NCBI RefSeq assembly: GCF_900105415.1
Contig: NZ_FNSM01000001.1
Span: 3,634,501-3,698,500, forward strand
Length of the DNA: 64,000 nt
Direction of reading: 5' to 3'
DNA from: Streptomyces sp. TLI_105
Lineage (GTDB): Bacteria > Actinomycetota > Actinomycetes > Streptomycetales > Streptomycetaceae
The position numbers and the translations under genes were made by a program. Below, one piece after another: positions 15,196 through 23,306 of this stretch. Each line of letters starts with the position of its first letter. The stretch's first letter is position 1. A model generated the notes under the pieces. It searched no databases and was not told where the DNA came from. It saw only the letters and a program-made list of their open reading frames with translations.

Positions 15196-16722
15196 TCAGC
15201 AGGCGCCGAGGTCCTGCCAGACGCCCCACTCGCCGGTGGTGCCGGGCTCCTCGCCGGTCGTCCACCACTTGGCCTTCCAGGTGTGGCCCTTGTGCGAGAC
15301 CTGCTGGCCGCCGGTGTAGACGCTGGAGGAGACCCACGGGGCCGCCGTGCACTGGGTGGCGCCGCCGGTGACGGTCAGGGAGAGGACCGCCGCGTGCCCG
15401 GCCGAGGCGCTCGCTCCGTTGACGACGATCTGGTACGTGCCGGAGACCGTGGCCGCCGTGGTGTTCACGGTGAGGGTCGAGGAGCCTCCGGCCGTCACCG
15501 AGGAGGGGCTGAGCGTGGCGGTGACGCCGGCGGGCAGGCCGCTGACCGTGAGGTTCACCGTCTGCGCCGCACCGGAGGTGACCGCCGTCTTCACCGTGGC
15601 GGAGGTGGACGCGCCCGCGGTGACGGTGGCGGCGGCCGGGGTCGTCGTCACCGAGAAGTCGTCGGCCGGGGTGGTCGTCCCGCTGGTGAAGGGGGCGAAG
15701 ACGTGGGAGAAGTCCCAGGTGTTCTGCTGGATGCCGGAGCAGTGGTCGGCGGCGGCGCCACCGGCGCAGCTGCCGTTGTCGCGCTGGAGCGCCCAGAACG
15801 AGAGGGTGTTGATGCCCTTGGAGACCGCCCAGTCGTAGACCGTGCGGGCGTTGGCGAGGGTGAAGGTCTCGGCGGGGCCGAAGTCGTCGACGCCGATCAT
15901 CTCAGTGATGCCGACCATGCCCCAGAGCTGGGCGGACGTCTTCGTGGGGTAGAGCTGGGCGAGCTGATCGTAGAGGCCCTGGGCGGCGGTCTTGGTGTCC
16001 GCGGCCATGTCGTGGGCGGCGTTGTCGTAGTAGTCGAAGGTCATCATGTTGACGACGTCGACCTTCGCGCCGTTGGTCACGGCGTTCTTGAGCACCGCGA
16101 GCCCGCTCGCGGCCAGGCCGTGGGTGGTCGTCGGCAGGGTGTACGAGATCTGGATCTGGCGGCCGTTGGCGGCGGCCCGGTCCTGGACGAGCTTGATCGC
16201 CTTGTTGCGGCGGTCGATGCCGGCGGCGTTGTCGAGGGAGTCGACCTCGATGTCCATGTCGAGCCGGGTGACGTCGTAGGTCGTGATGACCTTCTCGTAC
16301 ACGGCGGCGATCTGGTTGACGTCGGTGCAGCTGTCGGCGATCTCGGTGCCGGTGGTGTCGGCCGTGTAGCCGCCGAAGGAGGGGATGACGTCGCCGCCGC
16401 GGGACCGCATGGTCGCGATGCCGGCGCCGAAGGAGGACGGGGCGATCGGCAGGCCGGTGTCGCCGTTCCAGTACGCGGTGCAGGAGCCCTTCGTCGCCGT
16501 CTGGAGGAACGCCATCGTCAGGTGCTTGGCACCCGACTGCGCGCTGAGGGCGGCCGGGCTCTCCCCGGTCCAGGACTCGAAGTACGGGGCGAAGACCCGG
16601 GCGGGGAGCGGGGTCGCGGCGGCCTGGGCGGGGGCGGTGGCGACGGCGCCGAGACCGAGGGCGGCCACGGCGGTCACGGCGGCGGTGAGGGCCGAGCGGA
16701 GCGAACGTACGCGTCGTCTCAT
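15196..16722 (-). CDS. Secreted GH18 chitinase with CBM5/12-type domain
   Basis: A 508-residue exported chitinase. The signal peptide (LRSALTAAVTAVAALGLGA, cleavage after AQA) leads into a GH18 barrel that begins RVFAPYFESWTGESPAAL. The DxDxE catalytic motif appears as RLDMDIEVDSLDN, where the Glu is the proton donor. After the catalytic domain there is a beta-sandwich module (DDFSVTTTPAAATVTAGAS to about residue 450) and a C-terminal chitin-binding domain (CTAAPWVSSSVYTGGQQVSH, WKAKWWTTGEEPG). It degrades chitin outside the cell. The start ATG at 16722 is supported by the signal peptide. The promoter carries two DasR-like 12-mers, matching control by N-acetylglucosamine. Confidence 0.9.
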   Translation of the reverse strand: MRRRVRSLRSALTAAVTAVAALGLGAVATAPAQAAATPLPARVFAPYFESWTGESPAALSAQSGAKHLTMAFLQTATKGSCTAYWNGDTGLPIAPSSFGAGIATMRSRGGDVIPSFGGYTADTTGTEIADSCTDVNQIAAVYEKVITTYDVTRLDMDIEVDSLDNAAGIDRRNKAIKLVQDRAAANGRQIQISYTLPTTTHGLAASGLAVLKNAVTNGAKVDVVNMMTFDYYDNAAHDMAADTKTAAQGLYDQLAQLYPTKTSAQLWGMVGITEMIGVDDFGPAETFTLANARTVYDWAVSKGINTLSFWALQRDNGSCAGGAAADHCSGIQQNTWDFSHVFAPFTSGTTTPADDFSVTTTPAAATVTAGASTSATVKTAVTSGAAQTVNLTVSGLPAGVTATLSPSSVTAGGSSTLTVNTTAATVSGTYQIVVNGASASAGHAAVLSLTVTGGATQCTAAPWVSSSVYTGGQQVSHKGHTWKAKWWTTGEEPGTTGEWGVWQDLGAC

Positions 16723-16823
16723 GGCGATCCAATGACTGTGGGGGGTGCGGGGGGTGCACCAACGTCGTTGTCGTGCACGGCTGTTGGGATACGAAGTAAC
16801 CCCCGCCGCCCCTGCCACGTCAA

Positions 16824-16851
16824 TGGCCTGGACCAAACTTGGACTAGACCA
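16824..16851 (-). promoter_or_regulatory. DasR-like/chitinase promoter direct repeats
   Basis: Two 12-bp boxes upstream of the chitinase, read on its strand, are TGGTCTAGTCCA (16840-16851) and TGGTCCAGGCCA (16824-16835). They are spaced 16 bp apart. Streptomyces chitinase promoters carry such direct repeats (TGGTCCAGACCT type), and the first differs from the core of the DasR dre site TGGTCTAGACCA by one base. They lie about 100-130 bp before the start codon. Confidence 0.75.
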
Positions 16852-17027
16852 ATTTCACGGTTCGGCGCCTCCCCCGTCCGGCGAGTGCGGTCGGACGCTG
16901 GAGCGATGCGCGCGACGGCCCGGATCGGCCCGACGAGCCACGCGCAGGCTCCTTCCGCCCCTCCCCGGGCCCTGTCGTCGAACTCCCGCCTGCCCCGCGG
17001 ACGACGACGGGAGTCTGACGACAGGCC

Positions 17028-18359
17028 CTAGCGACCCGACCGGGACCAGAAGCCCCCGCTCCCTCCCGGGCGGGGCTCCATGGACCAGGCCCCGTCCGCC
17101 TCCACGACGAGGAGACGCGGACCCCGGGGGAGGTCGCCCTTCCCACGGCCCCGGTCGCGCCGGCTGAACCGGTACTCCCAGTGGCCGCCCTTCCGGTGGG
17201 CCGCGACGCCGAAGTACCCCTTCTTGTCCTCGTCGCCCTCGAACCGGAACCTGACGCCGGTCTCGTCGCCGGTGTACGCCAGGACGTCCGGCCCGTACCC
17301 CTCCACCGGTCCGTCGAACGAACGCAGCGTCGACACCGGGCGCAGCCTGATCATCCACCGGCCGCGCGTGTCGACCCTCAGCCGCAACGGCGACTGGCCG
17401 TCGTGGTGCAGGACGCCCACCCCGCGCAGATCGCCCATGCCGCTCCTCATGACCTGCCGCCACCTGCGCTTGCGGACGGTCAGCGTGACGATGTCCAGGT
17501 GACCGGCGCCCTTCTTCACCACGTCGACCGCCAGGAAGCCGCGCGGGAGGGTGAGACCGGTCTCGACGTCCTCCTTCCCCTCCCCCTGGTACTCGAAGTA
17601 CGCGAACTCCGGCCCCATTTCGCGGGGGAGGTCGTTGAGCCTCCCCAGGGCGGCGGGCTGCGGCGCACCGGAGTACGGGACGGGGGCGCCCGCCTTCTCC
17701 ACGGCGACGGGGGCGGGGACGTAGGCCGCGGGGGCGGGTGCGGGTGCGTAGGCCGCGGGTGCGGGTGCGGTTACGTCCTGCGCCATTCCGCCGTCCGACC
17801 CCGGCTCGTCCTCCTCTCCCTCCTCCTCCGACGGCGAGAAGCCGAAGTCCGTCGCGAGGGCCGGCAGCCCCGAGTCGTACCCCTGCCCCACCGCCCGGAA
17901 CTTCCACCCCCCGTTCCTGCGGTAGAACTCGCCCAGCAGGATCGCGGTCTCCGTCGTCGCGTCCTCCACCGCGTACAGCGCCAGCTGCGCACCGGTGGCC
18001 GCGCTCACCGCCCGTACGTACAGGTCCTCGACCTCCCCGAACGTCCCGCCGTCGCAGGACGCCGCGACCACGACCCGCTCCACGGAGGCCTCGATCCGAC
18101 CGGGGTCGATCTCCAGCCAGTCGGCGACGACCCCGCCCTCGCCCTGGGCCTCCCCCAGGAGCCGTATGCCGCTCCCGGCGTGCTCGGGCTGGTTGTAGAA
18201 GACCAGGTCTCCCCGGTCCCTGACCTTGCCGTCCGCGTCGACCAGCAGCGCGGCCGCGTCGACCTTCGGCGCTTCCGCCCCACCGGACCGGCGGACGACG
18301 GCGACCCGCATCGGCTCGCCGCTGAGCGGAAGGTTTCCCCCCTTGATGATCTGCGTCAT
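17028..18359 (-). CDS. TerD-domain protein with duplicated C-terminal module
   Basis: A 443-residue tellurium-resistance-family protein. The N-terminal TerD domain (MTQIIKGGNLPLSGEPMRVA, FYNQPEHAGSGIRLLGEAQG, EIDPGRIEASVERVVVAAS, GQGYDSGLPALATDFG) is followed by an acidic stretch (SEEEGEEDEPGSDGG) and a Pro/Ala-rich linker at about residues 225-265. The C-terminal region (GLTLPRGFLAVDVVKKGAGH, DLRGVGVLHHDGQSPLRLR) matches C-terminal extensions of Streptomyces TerD-like proteins. TerD proteins bind calcium and take part in stress responses. The typical start MTQIIKGGNL fixes ATG 18359. It appears monocistronic. Confidence 0.85.
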   Translation of the reverse strand: MTQIIKGGNLPLSGEPMRVAVVRRSGGAEAPKVDAAALLVDADGKVRDRGDLVFYNQPEHAGSGIRLLGEAQGEGGVVADWLEIDPGRIEASVERVVVAASCDGGTFGEVEDLYVRAVSAATGAQLALYAVEDATTETAILLGEFYRRNGGWKFRAVGQGYDSGLPALATDFGFSPSEEEGEEDEPGSDGGMAQDVTAPAPAAYAPAPAPAAYVPAPVAVEKAGAPVPYSGAPQPAALGRLNDLPREMGPEFAYFEYQGEGKEDVETGLTLPRGFLAVDVVKKGAGHLDIVTLTVRKRRWRQVMRSGMGDLRGVGVLHHDGQSPLRLRVDTRGRWMIRLRPVSTLRSFDGPVEGYGPDVLAYTGDETGVRFRFEGDEDKKGYFGVAAHRKGGHWEYRFSRRDRGRGKGDLPRGPRLLVVEADGAWSMEPRPGGSGGFWSRSGR

Positions 18360-18427
18360 GCCCGCATCCTGGCAGCGCCGCGAGACCCCCGTCCCGTCGA
18401 TCGCCGGGTTTTCCGGCCGGGGCACAA

Positions 18428-18816
18428 TGCTCCGAGGAACGTGAACGACGAAGACGGCTGGCCGAGGCCATCGAGCGGGAGTTGCAGTTGCCGAGTCCGG
18501 CCGGGCGGTCGTCCCGGGCGCTGACGGAGCGACTCCTCGACCCGGAGTTCACCGAAGTGGGCACCTCGGGGCGCAGGGGGACCGCCAGTCGAGGCTCTCG
18601 GCCCTGCCTGCCATGCAGGGCGCGTCCGAAGACGGCCCTCGGTTCGCGCACTCCGGGATGACCGGCACCCTCCTGGCACCGGGGCTCGTGCACCTGACGC
18701 TCAAGACCGTGCTCGACGGCACACGAGCCCGGAGGAGCTCGATATGGCGGAAGCTGGACGAGGAATCCGGATGGCGGATGTACTACCACCAGTCCACGCC
18801 CGCGCCGGAGGCGTGA
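18428..18816 (+). pseudogene. Decayed NTF2-like (DUF4440-type) gene
   Basis: Two frames each encode half of one small protein. Frame 2 gives RLAEAIERELQLPS, then RALTERLLDPEFTEVGTSGR (18455-18575). Frame 1 then continues as QSRLSALPAMQGASEDGPRF and ends WRMYYHQSTPAPEA at 18816. Together they read as an NTF2-like/DUF4440 protein of the type LLDPEFTEVGxSGRxWxR...WRMYYHQ. A one-base indel near 18572-18581 breaks the frame, and the only nearby ATG (18427) runs into a stop after five codons. Hence it is a pseudogene unless there is a sequencing error. Confidence 0.65.
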
Positions 18817-18947
18817 GACGGCGATCGGCTTCCCGTACGGCCCCTGGCCCACGCCCCACCGCGTGGACCCCGTCGTGGGTCAGACGACCGGTGGCCGTGA
18901 ACGTGTCGGTGCCGTGCTCTTCCTTGCGGTCGGCCGCGGCGGCGGGC

Positions 18948-19517
18948 TCAACTGCCTGATTGACCGCCGACGTCCGCGGCCAGCGCCGCGTAGATGTACT
19001 CGCTGCCCCAGCGGTCCCCGTCGAGGTCGTTCTCGACCAGGTGCGCCTCCCGGCGCATCCCGAGGCGCTCACAGACCCGCACAGACCCGGTGTTCTCCAC
19101 ATCCAGCCGTGCGTAGAGCCGGTGCACGCCCAGCGTGTCGAAGGCAAACCCGGCCAGCGCCGCGGCCGCCTCGGTCGCGTAGCCGTGCCCCTGGTGACCT
19201 GGGGCGAGAGTCCAGCCGATCTCGGCCTGGGCGGCGCGGGCATCGGCCAGGGCGAGACTCACCTCGCCAAGGAGGCCGGGCTCACCGCGTCGGCAGACAG
19301 CGAGCGCCAGCTTGTCCCCGTCGGCGCGCCAGGCCGTCTGCGCCGCGCGCTCGGCGGCAACCTGCTCGCTGCGCTCACGCGTGTGCGCCGGCCGGTACAA
19401 GTAGCGCGCCACGCTCGGCAGGCTCTGGTAGGCGTACAGGTCGTCGGCGTCGCCGGGAGTGAACAGACGCAGCGACAACCGGGCCGTGGTCAACGGCAGC
19501 AGCGAGGCGACGTCCAT
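18948..19517 (-). CDS. GNAT-family N-acetyltransferase (RimJ/RimL type)
   Basis: A 189-residue GNAT protein of the RimJ/RimL subgroup: TTARLSLRLFTPGDADDLYA at the N-terminus, the acetyl-CoA loop region EIGWTLAPGHQGHGYATEAA, and the terminal HRLYARLDVENTGSVRVCER signature. Such enzymes acetylate N-terminal or small amine substrates; the substrate is not predictable. ATG 19517 (MDVASLLP) has GGAGG ten bases upstream. It is not visibly part of an operon. Confidence 0.85.
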   Translation of the reverse strand: MDVASLLPLTTARLSLRLFTPGDADDLYAYQSLPSVARYLYRPAHTRERSEQVAAERAAQTAWRADGDKLALAVCRRGEPGLLGEVSLALADARAAQAEIGWTLAPGHQGHGYATEAAAALAGFAFDTLGVHRLYARLDVENTGSVRVCERLGMRREAHLVENDLDGDRWGSEYIYAALAADVGGQSGS

Positions 19518-19668
19518 GCGGACCTCCGGGACGCGGATGTGGATCAAGATGCAGACTGATTTTCGCATCACGACCGCCTGACAGCCACGCCTTTTCCAGA
19601 GCAGCGCCCGACAGCCCCACTTCACCACGAGGCGCGGCATTCCAGGAGTTGTTCACTGACCCACGTTC

Positions 19669-19845
19669 CTAGTGGTCCTGTTTGCGCCTGAGGTCGCGCA
19701 CCCGCCGAGCTCCGTCGACGACCAGCGCCCCGCCCACCAGGATGGCGAAGGTGGAGTAAGGAGAGGCGCTGATGACCTCGAACAGGTAAAGGATCATGAG
19801 CAAGATGCCCGTCACGATGGCGGCATACGCTGTCCACTTGTTCAT
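19669..19845 (-). CDS. Small two-helix membrane protein (58 aa)
   Basis: The sequence MNKWTAYAAIVTGILLMILYLFEVI continues into a second hydrophobic segment (TFAILVGGALVVDGARRVRDL) and ends with a charged RRKQDH tail. Two short transmembrane helices are predicted by eye. No family or function is recognised. The local GC is lower than in neighbouring genes. Confidence 0.5.
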   Translation of the reverse strand: MNKWTAYAAIVTGILLMILYLFEVISASPYSTFAILVGGALVVDGARRVRDLRRKQDH

Positions 19846-19942
19846 GCGTTCCTCAGCCCCCCTCAAAGACACCAAACGCACCACGCGCCCCACCCATGTG
19901 TGACACACCAGAGGGCAGAAGGTTGTGCGAAGCGGGCCGGCC

Positions 19943-20296
19943 CTACCGCCCGGCGCCCAGTTCGCACCAGACCGTCTTCCCGGACGGCCCCTGGTCCACG
20001 CCCCACCGCGCCGCCAGCGCGTCCAGCAGCGCGAGCCCCCGCCCCGACTCGGCGTCCTCCGCCGCGTCCCGCAGCACCGGCCACGCGCGGGGGTCCGGAT
20101 CGGTCACCGCCACCCGCGTCCGCCCGCCCCGCGCGGCGACGACCCGCACGGTCACCGGCGCCCCCTCCCCCACGTGCCGGATGACGTTCGTCAACAGCTC
20201 GCTCACGCACAGCCGTACGTCGTCCCCCTCCACCATCCGCCGCACCTCAGCCACCTCCTTGGGCAGCGCCAGCAGCTCCACCGTGAGCGGGAGCAT
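19943..20296 (-). CDS. HATPase_c anti-sigma-like ATP-binding protein
   Basis: A 117-residue GHKL ATPase-domain protein of the RsbW-like family that is abundant in Streptomyces. It shows an N-box variant CVSELLTNVIRHV, a G1-like segment VTDPDPRAWPV and a G2-like ESGRGLALLDALAARWGV. Such proteins act as anti-sigma factors or kinases in partner switching and often neighbour XRE/DUF397 gene pairs. Its start codon overlaps the stop of the upstream 66-aa gene (TGATG), which suggests translational coupling. The XRE/DUF397 pair lies divergently 300 bp away. Confidence 0.8.
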   Translation of the reverse strand: MLPLTVELLALPKEVAEVRRMVEGDDVRLCVSELLTNVIRHVGEGAPVTVRVVAARGGRTRVAVTDPDPRAWPVLRDAAEDAESGRGLALLDALAARWGVDQGPSGKTVWCELGAGR

Positions 20297-20496
20297 CAGC
20301 CGCCGGCCGCCTTCCGCAGGACGTCGGTCAGTTGGCGTGCGGTCGCCAGGTTGCAGTTGCCGAGCGCGACGAGCGGGGGCCGGATGCTGGACCCGGCGAA
20401 GGTGACCAGGTCCACCCCCAGGGAGGGGAGGGTGATGCCGTGAGCTGCGAGAGCGGTACGGAGGGCGTCGACGTCCGGGGTGATGTCATCGGTCAT
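20296..20496 (-). CDS. Hypothetical protein (66 aa) coupled to the HATPase gene
   Basis: The small protein MTDDITPDVDALRTALAAHG is followed by PPLVALGNCNLATARQLTDV and ends LRKAAGG. It has no membrane segment or known motif. It overlaps the HATPase start by one base and lies upstream of it in the same direction, so it is likely its partner in an operon. Similar short proteins are common beside these regulator clusters; the role is unknown. Confidence 0.6.
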   Translation of the reverse strand: MTDDITPDVDALRTALAAHGITLPSLGVDLVTFAGSSIRPPLVALGNCNLATARQLTDVLRKAAGG

Positions 20497-20612
20497 GCGG
20501 GGTTCCGCCTTTCGTTGCGTGCGGTGACGAACCCCTCACACGCTGCCGCCCCGCGCCCTACCGTGGGAAGCGTTTCCCGCTCCACGGAGCAAGGTGCGAA
20601 AGGCGGTCAACG

Positions 20613-21464
20613 GTGGCTGCGCGCAAGGACATCGACGGCTCGGCGAGCGTCCCGCAGTTCTACGGGAAGGAGCTCCGCTTCAAGAGGGAGGAGGCGGGGC
20701 TGACGCTGGAGGGGTTGGTGGAGGGCAGTTTCTACGGGGTGACGTATCTGAGCGAGATCGAGCGGGGCAAGCGGACGATGCCGCTGGACTTGGCTCAGCA
20801 CGTCGACCGTGTCCTGGGGACGGACGGTTTCTTCGCGCGGCGGCACGATGACGTTCGCAGGGCAAGGAAGAAGGGGGTTGCGGAGTACTTCTCCGACATC
20901 CTTGAGCTGGAGAGCCAGGCTCGCGACATCGAGGAATGGAGCCCGACGCTGGTTCCGGGACCACTGCAGTTGGAACCGTACATCCGGGCTGTTGCCCGTG
21001 CTTCACGCCCTTTCGACACTGACGAAGAGGTCACGGCGAAGGTCATCACACGACGCTCCCGAGCGTGGGTCTTCGAGGACCGCGAAGGCCCTGCGTCCTG
21101 GGCCGTCATGCACGAGTCGATCCTGCGGCAGCCCATCATCGGGGCAAACGACATGGCCGAGCAGTTGGCGCATATCGCGGCCGTTGCCCGGCGCCGGACC
21201 TTCATTCCACAGATCCTTCCGTGTAACGCGGGAGCTCACCCGTTCATGATGGGCACGGCATGGCTGATGACCTTCGGAGATGCCCCGCCGCTGATGTACA
21301 CGGAGGGCATGTACAGCGGCCAGATCATCGACGATCCGGAACTCCTGGGGCTCTACACGAAGGCATACGATCGGCTCAGGGCGGCAGCCCTGTCACCTGA
21401 GGCGTCCCTGAAGATGATCGAAACAGCAGCAGAGGACTACCGAAATGGCAAGCTCCCAAGTTGA
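20613..21464 (+). CDS. XRE-family regulator with DUF5753 (Scr1-like)
   Basis: A 283-residue protein with an N-terminal Cro/C1 helix-turn-helix (GKELRFKREEAGLTLEGLVE, GVTYLSEIERGKRTMPLDLA) followed by the DUF5753 ligand-like domain (FSDILELESQARDIEEWSPT, VPGPLQLEPYIRAVARA, RSRAWVFEDREG, MHESILRQPIIG). Scr1-like members in S. coelicolor, paired with a DUF397 protein, influence antibiotic production and sporulation. The start is GTG 20613 (VAARKDIDG). It overlaps the DUF397 gene by 20 bp, typical of this pair. Confidence 0.85.
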   Translation: MAARKDIDGSASVPQFYGKELRFKREEAGLTLEGLVEGSFYGVTYLSEIERGKRTMPLDLAQHVDRVLGTDGFFARRHDDVRRARKKGVAEYFSDILELESQARDIEEWSPTLVPGPLQLEPYIRAVARASRPFDTDEEVTAKVITRRSRAWVFEDREGPASWAVMHESILRQPIIGANDMAEQLAHIAAVARRRTFIPQILPCNAGAHPFMMGTAWLMTFGDAPPLMYTEGMYSGQIIDDPELLGLYTKAYDRLRAAALSPEASLKMIETAAEDYRNGKLPS

Positions 21465-21717
21465 TTTGAGTGCCACCACCTGGCGCAAGAGCAGCTACAG
21501 CAACGCTGCCGAGGGCATGTGCATCGAAGTGGCGGAGGGTTTCGCCCGCTGGCGTACCAGCAGCCACAGCAACACCTCCGGCGGCAACTGCGTCGAAGTG
21601 GCCGACAACACCCCCGGCCTCGTCCCCGTCCGGGACTCCAAGCGCCCCGACGGCCCCGTCCTCGTCGTCCCCGCCGCCGCGTGGGCGCCGTTCGTCGAGG
21701 CCGTCAAGGCGGGCTGA
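21445..21717 (+). CDS. DUF397 protein with duplicated N-terminal module
   Basis: A 90-residue DUF397 protein, the usual partner of the XRE/DUF5753 regulator it overlaps. The motif appears twice: first WRKSSYSNAAEGMCIEVAE, then WRTSSHSNTSGGNCVEVAD with the complete downstream part RDSKRPDGPVLVVPAAAWAP. Normal DUF397 proteins have one such module of about 60 residues, so this is about one and a half copies. The biochemical role of the family is unknown. Confidence 0.85.
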   Translation: MASSQVDLSATTWRKSSYSNAAEGMCIEVAEGFARWRTSSHSNTSGGNCVEVADNTPGLVPVRDSKRPDGPVLVVPAAAWAPFVEAVKAG

Positions 21718-21721
21718 GGTT

Positions 21722-22639
21722 CTAGCCCTGGAGGCCCTTCCGCACCTCGCGGTTGAGGGCCCAGGCGTCGGCGACCGGGCCCAGGTGGGCGAGCTTGTCG
21801 GGGTTGATGACCGAGCGGATCGTCTGGACGCGGCCGTCGACGATGTCGAGGCCCAGCGTGTGCAGGACCTTGCCGTCCCGGTCGCGGAAGACCGCGCCGG
21901 GCTGGCCGTTGACGTCGTGCGGCTCGAAGGTGATGTCGACCTGGGCCATCCGGGGGAAGACCACGGCGAGCAGCTTGGCCACGCTGTCCGCACCGACGAT
22001 CGCGCGGGCGAGCTGCGGGGCCTTGCCGCCGCCGTCGCCGACCATCTGGACGTCGGCGGCGAGGACGCTCCGCAGGCCGTCGACGTCGCCGCCCTTGAGC
22101 GCGTCGAAGAAGCGGGCGGCCAGTTCCTGACGTTCGGCGCGGTCCGCCTCGAAGCGGGGCCGGCCGTCCTGCATGTGCCGTCGGGCGCGTACGAGGAGCT
22201 GGCGGCAGGCCTGCTCCGTACGGCCGACGGCGGAGGCGATCTCGTCGAAGCCGAAGCCGAAGACCTCGCGCAGCACGAACACGGAGCGTTCGAGGGGGCT
22301 GAGGCGTTCGAGGAGCAGCAGCGCGGCCATGGACACGGAGTCGGCGAGCTCGGCGGCGCGCTCGGGGTCCTCGTACGGATCGTCCAGGAGCGGTTCGGGG
22401 AACCACGGTCCGACGTACTCCTCGCGGCGGATGCGCGCGGAGCGGAGTACGTCGATGGCGATGCGGGTGACCGTGGCGGACAGGAACGCCTTGGGGGATT
22501 CGGGCACGGTCGAGGAGGCGTCGTACCGCAGCCAGGTCTCCTGCACGGCGTCCTCGGCCTCGCTGACGCTGCCGAGTATCCGGTACGCGATCGAGAACAG
22601 CAGGGGCCGTAGTTCCTCGAACTCCTCGACCTTGCCCAT
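21722..22639 (-). CDS. sigJ: ECF41-type sigma factor (SigJ-like) with SnoaL domain
   Basis: A 305-residue ECF sigma factor. Sigma2 (LRPLLFSIAYRILGSVSEAE, DAVQETWLRY) and sigma4 (LSPLERSVFVLREVFGFGFD, EIASAVGRTEQACRQLLVRA) are followed by a C-terminal NTF2/SnoaL-like domain of about 110 residues (LAARFFDALKGGDVDGLRSV, ADVQMVGDGGGKAP). That fused domain, together with an AhpD-like neighbour, defines the ECF41 group, whose C-terminus tunes activity in place of a separate anti-sigma factor. It lies 12 bp after the AhpD-like gene and shares its promoter, which matches the ECF41 consensus, so autoregulation is likely. Confidence 0.9.
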   Translation of the reverse strand: MGKVEEFEELRPLLFSIAYRILGSVSEAEDAVQETWLRYDASSTVPESPKAFLSATVTRIAIDVLRSARIRREEYVGPWFPEPLLDDPYEDPERAAELADSVSMAALLLLERLSPLERSVFVLREVFGFGFDEIASAVGRTEQACRQLLVRARRHMQDGRPRFEADRAERQELAARFFDALKGGDVDGLRSVLAADVQMVGDGGGKAPQLARAIVGADSVAKLLAVVFPRMAQVDITFEPHDVNGQPGAVFRDRDGKVLHTLGLDIVDGRVQTIRSVINPDKLAHLGPVADAWALNREVRKGLQG

Positions 22640-22651
22640 GTCACTCCCCGT

Positions 22652-23125
22652 TCAGTGGAACGCGCCGACCTCGTAGCCGCCGGCCGGCTGCTTGCTGATG
22701 ATGTTCATGCGGGTGGCGGCGTTCATGAAGGAAACCAGAAGGACGAGGGCGGTGAGCTGCTCCTGGTCGAAGTGCCGGGCGGCCCGCTCCCAGACCTCGT
22801 CGCTGACGCCTTCGCCGGCGTCGGCGACGCGGGTGCCCTGCTCGGCGAAGGCGAGGGCGGCGCGCTCGGCCTCGGTGTAGACGGTGGCTTCGCGCCAGCC
22901 GGCGACGAGGCCGAGGCGGACGGGGCTCTCGCCCGCCGCGATGGCCTCCTTGGTGTGCATGTCGAGGCAGACGCCACAGCCGTTGATCTGGCTGATGCGC
23001 AGGGAGACGAGCTCCTGCACGGCGGCCGGGAGGGTGGAGTCCTTGAGGATCCGGCCGGCGGCCATGAGGTGCTTGAGGGCCTTGCCGGCGGTGGGGCTGG
23101 CGAAGAAGTCGAGTCGCGCGTCCAT
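22652..23125 (-). CDS. AhpD-like carboxymuconolactone decarboxylase-family protein
   Basis: A 157-residue AhpD-fold protein. It has the redox pair in NGCGVCLDMHTKEAIAAGES, where CxxC and the following His form the AhpD-like proton relay, and the typical LAFAEQGTRVADAGEGVSDE stretch. Members act as alkylhydroperoxidases or carboxymuconolactone decarboxylases, and they are the standard ECF41 target. The start at 23125 is followed by LDFFASPTAGKALKHLMA. The gene lies about 50 bp from a perfect ECF41-type promoter and directly precedes the sigma gene. Confidence 0.9.
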   Translation of the reverse strand: MDARLDFFASPTAGKALKHLMAAGRILKDSTLPAAVQELVSLRISQINGCGVCLDMHTKEAIAAGESPVRLGLVAGWREATVYTEAERAALAFAEQGTRVADAGEGVSDEVWERAARHFDQEQLTALVLLVSFMNAATRMNIISKQPAGGYEVGAFH

Positions 23126-23173
23126 CGTCGTGTCTCCTCGGTTCGGTACGAGTCGGTGGGCTTACGTCCCCGA

Positions 23174-23200
23174 GACGAGACGGCGCGGCGTCCTGTGACA
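23174..23200 (-). promoter_or_regulatory. ECF41 promoter for ahpD-like/sigJ operon
   Basis: On the minus strand, TGTCACA (23194-23200) is followed by exactly 16 bases and CGTC (23174-23177). This matches the ECF41 promoter motif reported for this sigma group, TGTCACA-N16-CGTC. The -10 element lies about 50 bp upstream of the AhpD-like start codon. Confidence 0.85.
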
Positions 23201-23236
23201 CGGCCTCCGGTGTGATCCAGGTCTCAGGCGCGGGGG

Positions 23237-23263
23237 CGTCACGGGCGGGGGTGCCGTCTCGTC
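23237..23263 (+). promoter_or_regulatory. Second, divergent ECF41-like promoter for the DoxX-like gene
   Basis: On the plus strand, CGTCACG (23237-23243; the consensus is TGTCACA) is followed by 16 bases and CGTC (23260-23263). Both divergent promoters share the -10 context GCCGTCTCGTCTCGGGG. It lies 43 bp before the DoxX-like gene. The -35 has two mismatches, so it may be weaker. Confidence 0.6.
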
Positions 23264-23306
23264 TCGGGGGCGAGCGCACACCTCGACCGGAGCAAGGAGC
23301 CGCACC

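Noticed and set aside
15127..17031. A 634-codon plus-strand open frame opposite the chitinase
   Set aside because: It runs over the chitinase catalytic domain and encodes only Gly/Val/Arg-rich sequence without motifs, so it is a shadow of the minus-strand gene.
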